DNA from: Deinococcus apachensis DSM 19763
Lineage (GTDB): Bacteria > Deinococcota > Deinococci > Deinococcales > Deinococcaceae
Assembly (NCBI RefSeq): GCF_000381345.1
Contig: NZ_KB906418.1
Coordinates: 1-49,342 of the forward strand
Length of the DNA: 49,342 bases
Reading direction: 5' to 3'
Made by a program: the position numbers and the translations under genes. Shown piece by piece: positions 33,173 to 41,379 of the stretch (the first letter of the stretch is position 1; each line of letters opens with the position of its first letter). The notes under the pieces are model-generated. The model saw only the letters and a program-made list of their open reading frames with translations, was not told where the DNA came from and did not search any database.

Positions 33173-33727
33173 ATGGAATTCGACTTTGCCCGTGCCCACT
33201 GCCGTTTCCTGAAGGTGGACACCTTGCGGGAACCCGGGGACCACCCCGGCCCCCTGCCGACCCGCGGCGTCTCCCCGAGTGGGGGCGCGGCGGCCTTCTT
33301 CCGCGACCAGCAGGGGGTGTCCCCGGCGTACCGCAGCGGCCCGCTGTTCGGCCACTGGGAGGCGGGGGGCGAGAGGCTCCAGGTCGTCTGTGCCGCCATG
33401 GCGGGCTACATTCGCTGGTCGGACTACGACCCGGGGCAGCCGTTCGCCATGCACGCCGAGTACGTCCTGGGCTGGACCGACGCGCTGCGGGCGGTGGTCT
33501 TCCCGGACCTCGACTGGGTGGGGCAGTGGCTGGCCTTTCCCGCCAGCGTGGCCGGTCCGCGGGAGGAGGCGCGCCTGCTGCGCCAGGCGCACGCTCTCCG
33601 ACTGGTGGACCGCCACCGACCCCTGCTGGTGCTCGGGCAGGGCCGCTCGGGCCTGGAGGTGCGCGCGTCCACCCTCGACGCCCAGGACGGCGAGCGGACG
33701 CTGGAGGTGCAGGAGGTCACCGGGTGA
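33173..33727 (+). CDS. Cassette protein of unknown function (184 aa), duplicated family
   Basis: A soluble protein starting MEFDFARAHCRFLKVDTLRE, with LFGHWEAGGERLQVVCAAMA, EYVLGWTDALRAVVFPDLDW and RLVDRHRPLLVLGQGRSGLE. CAGGAGGACGCC before ATG is a good ribosome site. No known fold recognised. It is a paralogue of the frameshifted gene just upstream, so the family has been duplicated inside the cassette and one copy kept intact. 33016-33172 upstream carries no gene. Confidence 0.7.
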   Translation: MEFDFARAHCRFLKVDTLREPGDHPGPLPTRGVSPSGGAAAFFRDQQGVSPAYRSGPLFGHWEAGGERLQVVCAAMAGYIRWSDYDPGQPFAMHAEYVLGWTDALRAVVFPDLDWVGQWLAFPASVAGPREEARLLRQAHALRLVDRHRPLLVLGQGRSGLEVRASTLDAQDGERTLEVQEVTG

Positions 33728-33963
33728 CCTTCCGCCGGACCCCGATGAGGTGCTCCCACGGGTGGGGCCAGGTCAGGTTGGAGACCCAGGGTGGGCGTGG
33801 GCTGCAGTTGGACCGGGCCGAGCACGGGGGCACCCTCACCCTGAACCCACGGGTGGAACCACAGGGAACCACAGCGGCAGGTACCCGGCGCGGGCCTGAT
33901 CCGGCCGAGTTCCCATGTCATGAGGAGGCCCCATGCAGATCACCGAGCCCGACGCGCTCCTGA
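33724..33963 (+). CDS. Doubtful small ORF (79 aa)
   Basis: GTG at 33724 overlaps the previous stop (GTGA). The product contains MRCSHGWGQVRLETQGGRGL and LDRAEHGGTLTLNPRVEPQ, but its last 25 residues are Pro/Cys/Ser-rich and run over the ribosome site and start of the next gene. It may be translated by coupling or be a chance frame. Confidence 0.3.
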   Translation: MTFRRTPMRCSHGWGQVRLETQGGRGLQLDRAEHGGTLTLNPRVEPQGTTAAGTRRGPDPAEFPCHEEAPCRSPSPTRS

Positions 33964-34115
33964 TTCTCCGCCCCGAGCTGCGCGACCCGGAGCTGGAGCG
34001 CCGCCGCCTGGACACCCTGGCGCGCAGCGAGTGGCTGATCGACCTCGCCACCCCCGAACATCTCCAGGCCGGAATCCCCCTGCCCGACCGTCCCCGGAAG
34101 CCCCGGCCGCGGTGA
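33933..34115 (+). CDS. Small helical cassette protein (60 aa)
   Basis: ATG is preceded by ATGAGGAGGCCCC, a strong ribosome site. The product is charged and probably helical (LILRPELRDPELERRRLDTL, ARSEWLIDLATPEHLQAGIP) with a basic Pro-rich end. No family recognised. It belongs to the same plus-strand run as its neighbours. Confidence 0.55.
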   Translation: MQITEPDALLILRPELRDPELERRRLDTLARSEWLIDLATPEHLQAGIPLPDRPRKPRPR

Positions 34116-34221
34116 GGCCGCGCCTGGCCCTCCGGCGCCTCGGCGCCGCTCCCGCCCTCGCTACCCTGGACCAGAAGGAAGACGCGCGGATTGGGCCGTT
34201 CGGAAGGCCGCCGAGGTTGCC

Positions 34222-34764
34222 ATGACGGATGCCCCTCACCTGAGCCTGCCCGTCATCTCCAGCCAGGACCTCTTCCCCGACCTCGAACAGCGGCCCCGGC
34301 TCCTCCTGGGAATCGAGCCGGAATGGCTCACCCGCGGCATCCGCCTGCACCCCTCCCGGACCTGGCATCACGTCCGGCACCAGGCCGGTGGCCTGCACTG
34401 CGCGCAGGTCGAGCTGCTGGCCACCGAGCTGACCCCCCGCCCCGAACGGGAGGCCGGTCTGCGGCAACTCGCCGACCTGTTCGCGGACAGCAACCTCAGC
34501 GGGTGGGGCACCACCATCGACGACCTGGTGCAGTACCGGGAGGCGCTGCGCGAACGGGTCGGCGTGGACTGCAACCTGAGCTACCGGGATTTCCGGGAGG
34601 CGATCTACCCGGTGGACGTGACGCCCCGGCACCTCCGGCACCTGACCGCGGACAGGCTGCCGGAGCGGCTCGACGACCTGCTGGAGGTGGACAACCCCGT
34701 CATCCTGGCCCTGGGGATGGTCAACCGCTGGCGGCTGTGGATCATCGCCGAGAACTCCGATTGA
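34222..34764 (+). CDS. Cassette protein of unknown function (180 aa)
   Basis: A soluble protein: SQDLFPDLEQRPRLLLGIEP, HVRHQAGGLHCAQVELLATE, REALRERVGVDCNLSYRDFR, ILALGMVNRWRLWIIAENSD. GAGG lies before ATG 34222. No domain recognised. It is the last complete gene of the cassette; a cytochrome peroxidase scrap follows its stop directly, marking the likely right boundary. Confidence 0.65.
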   Translation: MTDAPHLSLPVISSQDLFPDLEQRPRLLLGIEPEWLTRGIRLHPSRTWHHVRHQAGGLHCAQVELLATELTPRPEREAGLRQLADLFADSNLSGWGTTIDDLVQYREALRERVGVDCNLSYRDFREAIYPVDVTPRHLRHLTADRLPERLDDLLEVDNPVILALGMVNRWRLWIIAENSD

Positions 34765-34767
34765 GGG

Positions 34768-35003
34768 GCCAGCGGCTCAGTCCGGCGCAGCGGCGGGGCG
34801 TCAACCGGGTCTTCGTCGACCTCGGCAAGGCCATCGCGGCGTACGAACGCCGCCTCGGTTTCGGTGAGTCGAAGTTCGACGGTACGTGCGCGCCGGGGGC
34901 GCGTGACGACGAGTTCAACGGCCTGAGCGAGTCCAGCGGTACGAACCGCACCGACTGCTCCGCACGGTGGCTGGGCGTCGGCATGGCCCGGGCGGCACAG
35001 TGA
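34768..35003 (+). pseudogene. Di-haem cytochrome c peroxidase (MauG-like) fragment
   Basis: The frame reads LSPAQRRGVNRVFVDLGKAI then AAYERRLGFGESKFDG, closely matching the LGKALAAYxR-L-SxFD block in the middle of bacterial cytochrome c peroxidase/MauG proteins. There is no start codon, no CxxCH haem motif, and the similarity stops after about 45 residues; the frame ends at 35003. It is a gene scrap left by deletion or recombination. Confidence 0.6.
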
Positions 35004-35027
35004 CTTCGCCCCCCACCTCCAGAGCCC

Positions 35028-35310
35028 GGGCCTGGCCGCTGGCGTTCACGGTGCTGGCGGTGGGCCCGCTGCGGGGAGTGCTGGCGATGCGGCGCCTGGC
35101 CGGGACGCCGGACGCGGCTGAGCGCTGGAGGACGGGGAGGGGTGCGCGACGTACCTGGGGGCCATGCGCTCACCGGCCGGACCGGGGTGCATGTTGGGCT
35201 ACAGGCGCAACGGCACTCCCGCCATCGTGCCGTCCATAGAGGCGTCACCGGGCTGAACGGCGGCCCCATCCGCATAGAGAATCGTGACGGTATGAATGGG
35301 AGCGTCGCAG
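35028..35310 (+). pseudogene. Diverged duplicate of the MFS gene 3' end and flank
   Basis: WPLAFTVLAVGPLRGVLAM then RRLAGTPDAA matches the C-terminus of the transporter at 21262-22488 (WPLAFTVLAVGPLLGVLAM, RRLAGTLEAA). Similarity continues past the stop: GCGCTGGA, GACGTACC, GGGCCATGCGC, CACCGGCCGG and finally GAGAATCGTGACGGT recur in the same order at about 22489-22667. So a block of roughly 300 bp was duplicated and has diverged. Confidence 0.8.
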
Positions 35311-35477
35311 TCGAGACATGTGTAGGCGGAGCCATCGGTGATGTCTGACTTGTAGATCGGTCTTGCGTCGGTCGCCCGCGCGTACGAAGAGCTCAGCCCT
35401 TCGCCGTTTTGTGAAAACTTTTGAAGAATTAGGTGAATGCCGCTGGTATCATGGCGACCAACCTGTCCTGTACACCC

Positions 35478-35535
35478 TTCAGGAAGGGCAGGGTCGAAGC
35501 GGTGAGGCTGAAGGCCATGAAGCCGACTTCCTGAA
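35478..35535 (+). promoter_or_regulatory. Inverted repeat in the leader of 35546
   Basis: TTCAGGAAG (35478-35486) is perfectly complementary to CTTCCTGAA (35527-35535), which directly abuts the AAGGAA ribosome site of the next gene. A long-loop hairpin could influence translation. A TATCAT -10-like hexamer near 35447 lies upstream. Confidence 0.35.
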
Positions 35536-35545
35536 AGGAAACGCG

Positions 35546-36016
35546 ATGAAGAAGTTCTTCCTGGTTGCCGTCGCCACGGGTCTTCTGGCCGTCACGGCTG
35601 CAGCCCAATCCTCCCAGGTGACGGGCTACAGCGCCCTGATCGCCATTGGGAATGCCCGGGGCGTTCAGCCTCCCCTCACCGTTGCCCGGCTGCAAGGCCT
35701 CAAGGCAGGCACCTCTACCTACCGCCAGATTATGGAGAAGCTGCGCGTGTCGCCCAGCGTCTTCGCGGGACTGCTGAAGTACGGCAATACCCTCGCTCCC
35801 AGTTCCCTCATCACCCGGGCGGCTCTGGAGTCGGCGACGGGCAAAACCCTCCTTGAGGGTTCGGTTGCTGGTCTGATCAAGCAAAATCCCAAGCTTGCCG
35901 TGAACGACCAGCAGAGCCTCAACACGCTGCTGAGCGATCCGACCACCTTGGCCCTTGCAAACGAGGCGGCAAACAACGCTGGGGCCCCCATCACGCCACG
36001 GGGTGGCGGCAACTAA
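35546..36016 (+). CDS. Secreted protein of unknown function (156 aa)
   Basis: Signal peptide MKKFFLVAVATGLLAVTAAA with cleavage before QSSQV. The mature protein is helical and neutral (LTVARLQGLKAGTSTYRQIM, LRVSPSVFAGLLKYGNTLAP, LLEGSVAGLIKQNPKLAVND) and ends in a Gly-rich tail (TPRGGGN). AAAGGAAACGCG precedes ATG 35546. A strong terminator follows. It is monocistronic. No family recognised. Confidence 0.75.
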   Translation: MKKFFLVAVATGLLAVTAAAQSSQVTGYSALIAIGNARGVQPPLTVARLQGLKAGTSTYRQIMEKLRVSPSVFAGLLKYGNTLAPSSLITRAALESATGKTLLEGSVAGLIKQNPKLAVNDQQSLNTLLSDPTTLALANEAANNAGAPITPRGGGN

Positions 36017-36035
36017 CGGTTCAGCAAACCGAGAG

Positions 36036-36067
36036 GGGAGGGGGCGCTGATGGCGCCCCCTCCCTTT
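36036..36067. terminator. Bidirectional intrinsic terminator
   Basis: GGGAGGGGGCGC (36036-36047) pairs perfectly with 36053-36064 over a 5-nt loop, followed by TTT and preceded by purines. It separates the convergent genes 35546-36016 and 36081-36737. Confidence 0.85.
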
Positions 36068-36080
36068 CTGATCCCTGCCG

Positions 36081-36737
36081 TTACTTGAGCAGGCGCTCGG
36101 TCAGCGCGGCGCGCACTTCAGGGAGAGAGGTCTTAAGCGGGGCCAGCGAGCGCTCGGTCAGCAGCGCCTGCGCGTTCAGGAGGGCCTGCTGCTTGACCGC
36201 TTGGCTAGCGAGGTCCGACTGCGTGTTCACCTGCACGAACACGAAGTTGGCCGCCTGATCCCCACCCGCCGTGTTGGTCCAGGTGCCCTCGCCCATAATC
36301 ATCGCCTTCCCGTCCTTGGTCTCAACGCGTCCATCGGTGTCGGTCATGACGAAGCGGGTCGCGCTGGCCTTTTCCGGCACCATCCCGATGGCGAGCGCCG
36401 CACCCGTTTGAACGCTCACTGAACCGATCAGGCCCGTGCCCTGCTCGTCGTCTTGCGTGCAGTCGCTCCGGAGGCACCAGGCCATAAACCCGCCCCCGGC
36501 GTTCTTCACGCTGTTGTCCGAGTACTTGTCGGTGATGGCGGCCACGCCGTATCGCTTGGTGTTGTCAGCCAGAATGGCTACGAACACCCAGTCGCCGCGG
36601 TAGGGCGTGCGGGCGTCAGTCGATTGCGTCACGCTCGCGTTCGGGTTGTACGGGTAGCTCGTGTCGGGTGTGGTCGTTCCCCCGCCACACGCGGTCAGGC
36701 CCAGCAGAAGGCCTCCCAGCAGAAACGTTTTTTTCAT
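36081..36737 (-). CDS. Lipoprotein of unknown function (218 aa)
   Basis: Lipoprotein signal MKKTFLLGGLLLGLTAC (lipobox LTAC) followed by a Gly/Thr/Pro linker. The central beta-rich region (RGDWVFVAILADNTKRYGVA) contains one Cys pair (AWCLRSDCTQDD), likely a disulfide. The C-terminal ~45 residues are helical (LLNAQALLTERSLAPLKTSL). The start 36737 is chosen for GAGGAGAAGACAG; a longer start lies six codons upstream. It is surface-exposed by inference. No domain recognised. Confidence 0.75.
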   Translation of the reverse strand: MKKTFLLGGLLLGLTACGGGTTTPDTSYPYNPNASVTQSTDARTPYRGDWVFVAILADNTKRYGVAAITDKYSDNSVKNAGGGFMAWCLRSDCTQDDEQGTGLIGSVSVQTGAALAIGMVPEKASATRFVMTDTDGRVETKDGKAMIMGEGTWTNTAGGDQAANFVFVQVNTQSDLASQAVKQQALLNAQALLTERSLAPLKTSLPEVRAALTERLLK

Positions 36738-36954
36738 CTGTCTTCTCCTCATCAAGAAAGTGGGCCCACTGGGCAGGGCGGGACTTCCGCAGCGTCAGCT
36801 GGATTCGCGGCTGGGACGGAGCGTGCAGGAAGCGGGACGGACGGGTGAGGCATAAAGCTGAATGAAGAAAAGCGGGCTACTTTTTTTCAGCCTCTCACCC
36901 ATCGTCGCGGAAATCCTCATCTTTCTCCGTCAAAAATTTCTCTCTCCCCGCCGT

Positions 36955-36972
36955 TCAGTGTCACTACACTGA
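36955..36972. promoter_or_regulatory. Palindrome upstream of the TPR-ligase operon
   Basis: TCAGTGT (36955-36961), spacer CACT, ACACTGA (36966-36972), 40 bp before the start of 37013. TACACT inside it could serve as a -10 hexamer, so the palindrome would overlap the promoter and suit a repressor. 36756-36954 holds no gene. Confidence 0.45.
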
Positions 36973-37012
36973 CGGGGCATTCATCACCCGGCTTCATCAC
37001 ACCCCCCTACCT

Positions 37013-37576
37013 ATGACTCAATCCTTACCGTTCCCCTGGTTCCTCGCCGTGCCCCTCCTGTTGCCCCTCGGCGTTCCAGTAGGACGGGCCCTCACGGACC
37101 TCCGCGCCGAACAGCTGGTCCGGCAGGCGGACGCCCGCCAAAACCTCTCCCTCTTCGACGAGGCGCTCGCACTGAGGCGGCAGGCCGCCCGCCTCAGCCC
37201 GGACGACGCCCGGGTGCAACTCGGCCTCGCCGAGAGCCTGCGGGGCCTGTGGGCCTTCCGGGAGACGGACGTCCTTCGCCGCGAGGCGGACGCCGCCTTT
37301 GAGCGCGCGGCGGCGCTCAGCCCCCACTCGCCCGTGCCGCACTACGAGCACGCCCGCATGTACGCCTTCAAGGAGCAGTACGCCCGCGCGCTGAACCTCC
37401 TGGACCCGGCCCTGCGGCTCGACCCGAACAACGCCGGGTACTGGCTGGAACGCGCCCGGTATCTGGAGGCGCTGCACGAGAGCTCACCCGCGCGGGAAGC
37501 CTACACGCGGTGCCGCGCCATCGACCAGGTGTGGGAGTGCGAGAAGGCGCTGAAGCGTCTGGGCGGCGCGTCGTGA
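37013..37576 (+). CDS. TPR-repeat protein of the polysaccharide locus
   Basis: A 187-residue protein with an N-terminal hydrophobic segment (FPWFLAVPLLLPLGVPVG), possibly a signal anchor, then about four TPR motifs: ALALRRQAARLSPDDARVQL, FERAAALSPHSPVPHYEHAR, ALNLLDPALRLDPNNAGYW and ARYLEALHESSPAREAY. TPR proteins of this kind often partner Wzy-type polymerases or ligases. The stop overlaps the start of the O-antigen ligase-like gene (GTGA), so the two are coupled. Confidence 0.8.
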   Translation: MTQSLPFPWFLAVPLLLPLGVPVGRALTDLRAEQLVRQADARQNLSLFDEALALRRQAARLSPDDARVQLGLAESLRGLWAFRETDVLRREADAAFERAAALSPHSPVPHYEHARMYAFKEQYARALNLLDPALRLDPNNAGYWLERARYLEALHESSPAREAYTRCRAIDQVWECEKALKRLGGAS

Positions 37577-38886
37577 GGCCCCGCCTGGCCACGGCCCTCG
37601 AAGGGCTCGCCCTCGCCCTCGCCTGCCTGACCCTGCTGTGGGGCCCGCTCGCGCAGGGGAGCACCTTCGGATGGGGCATGAGTGGCCTGACCATCCTGGG
37701 CTGCCTGACCTTCGCCCTCACCCTGCTCGCGCTGGGCATGCGGGGACAGGTTCGTGTGACCCATCCCTGGTGGGTGGGGGCTGCGCTCGCCTTCCTCGCC
37801 TGGGTGTGGGCGAGCACGGGCTGGGCGGCGTACCAGTGGGAAGCCTGGCGCTGGGCGGGCGTTTGGACCGCCGTCCTCGGAACGGCCCTGAGCCTGCACC
37901 TGCTCGCCCGGACCCGGCGCAGCCAGAGCGCGGTCCTGACCGTGTCGCTGCTCGCGGCCGCCGCCTCCGTGACCGTGGCCCTGCTTCAGGAACGCGGCAT
38001 CACGCTTCCTGGTTACCTCGCCCTGCCTGGGACGCCGGAGAAGTACCTCACCGGCCCTTACTTTCACCCCAGCCACTTCAGCGGCTACCTGATCGTGCCC
38101 GCCGCCCTGGTGAGCACTGTCTTGCTATGCACCCGACCGGGCTGGCTCACCCTGCCTCTCCTGGCGCTCGCGGTGGGTATCCAGTACGTCAACCTGAAGA
38201 CGGATGGGAGCAGCATCCCCGCCGTGATGCTGGCCGCCCTCATTCCCGTCGTCGTCTGGGCCTGGACGAAACGGGCCTGGCTGGGAGCTGTCCTGACCCT
38301 CCTCGCGCTGGCGGCTGGGGGAAGTGGGCTGTATCTGCTTGCCACACCGCAGGGACAGGCCCTCTTCGCGCAGCACAAGGCGGAGCTCGGCATTCACAGC
38401 CAGAACCTGGAAGGCTTCCTCGACACGCGGCGGGCCATCCACCGATTCCCGCTGGAGATGTGGCGCGATCACCCCGTGACAGGGACCGGCGTCGCCCAGT
38501 TTCCGTCGCAGTTCTTTGAGTATCGTCGGCCCGTGGCAGAGGTCACCGGGGGAGCGGACCGCGTCTTCGTGAACTACGCGCATAGCGATTACCTTCAACT
38601 GCTCGCCGAACTGGGCACGGTCGGTCTGGCGCTGTTCCTCCTGATGCTGCTGTTCAGTGTCGCCCGCCGCCCCCGCGGCCTTGCCGCACTGGCCTGGCCC
38701 GCGATGCTGGCCACCTTCCTGTGCACGGGGCTTTACGACAGCCACCTGACCGCCATCCCGGGAACCATGCTCGCGGCCCTCGCGCTGAGCGGTCTGCCTG
38801 CCCTGCCGCGCCAGGCAGCGGGGAAGGAGGAACCAGAATTAGAAGGGGAGGCCCCTCAACCCCCTGCGGAACTCGTGCGTGCCTGA
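37573..38886 (+). CDS. O-antigen ligase/polymerase-like membrane protein (Wzy/WaaL family)
   Basis: A 437-residue integral membrane protein with about 11-12 hydrophobic helices (for example LALALACLTLLWGPLAQGS, VGLALFLLMLLFSVARRPRG). The large periplasmic loop before the last helices holds RFPLEMWRDHPVTGTGVAQF and NYAHSDYLQLLAELGTVGLA, the Wzy_C signature in which G-x-G and H-S/N-x-Y-L are conserved. It would polymerise or ligate lipid-linked sugar repeats. The start is GTG 37573 overlapping the TPR gene stop. The C-terminal tail is Glu/Pro-rich. Polymerase or ligase cannot be decided from sequence alone. Confidence 0.85.
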   Translation: MRPRLATALEGLALALACLTLLWGPLAQGSTFGWGMSGLTILGCLTFALTLLALGMRGQVRVTHPWWVGAALAFLAWVWASTGWAAYQWEAWRWAGVWTAVLGTALSLHLLARTRRSQSAVLTVSLLAAAASVTVALLQERGITLPGYLALPGTPEKYLTGPYFHPSHFSGYLIVPAALVSTVLLCTRPGWLTLPLLALAVGIQYVNLKTDGSSIPAVMLAALIPVVVWAWTKRAWLGAVLTLLALAAGGSGLYLLATPQGQALFAQHKAELGIHSQNLEGFLDTRRAIHRFPLEMWRDHPVTGTGVAQFPSQFFEYRRPVAEVTGGADRVFVNYAHSDYLQLLAELGTVGLALFLLMLLFSVARRPRGLAALAWPAMLATFLCTGLYDSHLTAIPGTMLAALALSGLPALPRQAAGKEEPELEGEAPQPPAELVRA

Positions 38887-38985
38887 CACGCTGGACGGCA
38901 ACGGGGGGAAGGGGACGATGAACCTCCCCCTGGAGCCAGCCGGGATAGCCCTCCGCCTGCGGATAACGGCTTCTGCACTGAGCTG

Positions 38986-39177
38986 TCAGGCGACGGGGTA
39001 AGGCTCGGGGCTCTCCGAGCCTGGCTGCCCCCGCCCCCGCCGCAGGGCCTTCAGCGCCAACGCAAACTCTTCTTGCTGCCGCGCCATCTGTTGCCGATAC
39101 CACTCGGCCCTCAGGAAATGCACGACGCTGAACGCCAGGCACACCACCGTCAGCACACCGAGGATGAGGGTCACCAT
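38986..39177 (-). CDS. Small membrane protein (63 aa)
   Basis: MVTLILGVLTVVCLAFSVVH forms one transmembrane helix, followed by a basic, helical cytoplasmic tail (AEWYRQQMARQQEEFALALK). The start 39177 is chosen because the hydrophobic segment begins there; the ribosome site is weak. It is convergent with the ligase-like gene. No family recognised. Confidence 0.5.
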   Translation of the reverse strand: MVTLILGVLTVVCLAFSVVHFLRAEWYRQQMARQQEEFALALKALRRGRGQPGSESPEPYPVA

Positions 39178-39330
39178 GCCCAAGCTTGATCCCGGGAGCG
39201 CTGCAAGAAAGTTAAAAGCTGACGGGGCAGTCGGGAATCCAGTCTGATTGGATGAACCCCAGATCAGGTGACCGGTAACTTGACGTGAACTGGGTTTCCT
39301 TCGGACCCTCGACTGATCCAGCAAAAGGTA

Positions 39331-39360
39331 AAAGCGCCATTCCGGGGAAGGCGCCTTCTT
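39331..39360 (-). terminator. Terminator-like hairpin of the 39373 gene
   Basis: GCGCC (39332-39336 area) pairs with GGCGC near 39347-39351 around CCGGGG; on the minus strand the stem is followed by TTTTACCTTTT. It sits just after the stop of the small minus-strand gene. Confidence 0.55.
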
Positions 39361-39372
39361 TCTGTTCTGTGT

Positions 39373-39555
39373 TTAGCCCTGGGTCCAGCGGCGCAACTCC
39401 CGCTCGAACTCCCGGGTCTTCTCCCGCTCCGCGCGGCGCTCCTGCTGCTGCTTCATGGAGTGCTGAACTCGCTCGTGCAGCGAGCGGCCCCCGAGGGCGG
39501 CGATGGTCGCCAGCACGGACCGCTCAAAGCTGGTCAGGGAGTTGTTGTTAAGCAT
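39373..39555 (-). CDS. Small basic helical protein (60 aa)
   Basis: MLNNNSLTSFERSVLATIAA then a charged helix (EREKTREFERELRRW) that could form a coiled coil. TAAACT lies six bases before the ATG on the minus strand and there is no Shine-Dalgarno, suggesting leaderless expression. No family recognised. It is flanked by a terminator and by the IS200/IS605 element. Confidence 0.5.
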   Translation of the reverse strand: MLNNNSLTSFERSVLATIAALGGRSLHERVQHSMKQQQERRAEREKTREFERELRRWTQG

Positions 39556-39760
39556 ATGGGAAGTTTACGAAGGCGAGGTTAACAATTCTCTTACAGAAGA
39601 GGGTCTGGGCGGGAAGTCCACCTCTAAAGGGGTGGATAGCCCAACTGCCCGAAGGGCAATCGGCTGATGTTGACGGTTAAGGCAGAAGCGCCGCCGCCTC
39701 GTCTTTCACCCATGCTACATTGTGGAAGTGACGACGCCGTATCTACACTAGAACACCTCC

Positions 39761-40126
39761 GTGTCGCTCCTGCGATACCACTTCGTGTTCTGCCCCAAGC
39801 GCCGTAGGAAGGTGGTGGTGGGCAACGTCGCCACGCGGTTGAGAGATCTGCTGACCGAAAAGGCCGCCGAACGGGGCTGGGAAATCGTGGCGCTGGAAAT
39901 CATGCCCGACCACGTTCACCTGTTCCTCGGCACCGACCCGGATGTGTCGCCCACACAGGTCATGCACGCGCTAAAGGGCTACACCTCCCGCGTTCTGCGA
40001 GAGGAGTTCCCCGAATTGCGCTCCATGCCGTCCCTGTGGACGCGCTCCTACTGGGTCAGCACAGCGGGCAACGTCAGCGCCGAAGTCATTGAGCGGTACA
40101 TCGCAGAGCAGAAGACGAGGGACTGA
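39761..40126 (+). CDS. tnpA: IS200/IS605 TnpA, Y1 HUH single-strand transposase
   Basis: A 121-residue Y1 transposase. The metal-binding HUH motif is PDHVHLF (His51, His53) and the nucleophile is Tyr113 in VIERYIAEQK. Family members dimerise, cut single-stranded transposon ends at subterminal hairpins and rejoin them. The start is GTG 39761, because TAG at 39749-39751 closes the frame upstream; the N-terminus is therefore a little shorter than the usual ~135 residues. tnpB begins at the base after its stop. Confidence 0.92.
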   Translation: MSLLRYHFVFCPKRRRKVVVGNVATRLRDLLTEKAAERGWEIVALEIMPDHVHLFLGTDPDVSPTQVMHALKGYTSRVLREEFPELRSMPSLWTRSYWVSTAGNVSAEVIERYIAEQKTRD

Positions 40127-41248
<1,122 letters not shown>

Positions 41249-41379
41249 GAAGCTAACGGATTTATCCGTTGGTAGGTCACATTTTCCACAACGCGCTCTT
41301 TGAGCTGTCGTAGTGCGAGCCACCGCTTCAGCTGCCTTGTTAAAGGAGAAGTGGACGGCCCAGCCAGTGTTCCGGGCCC

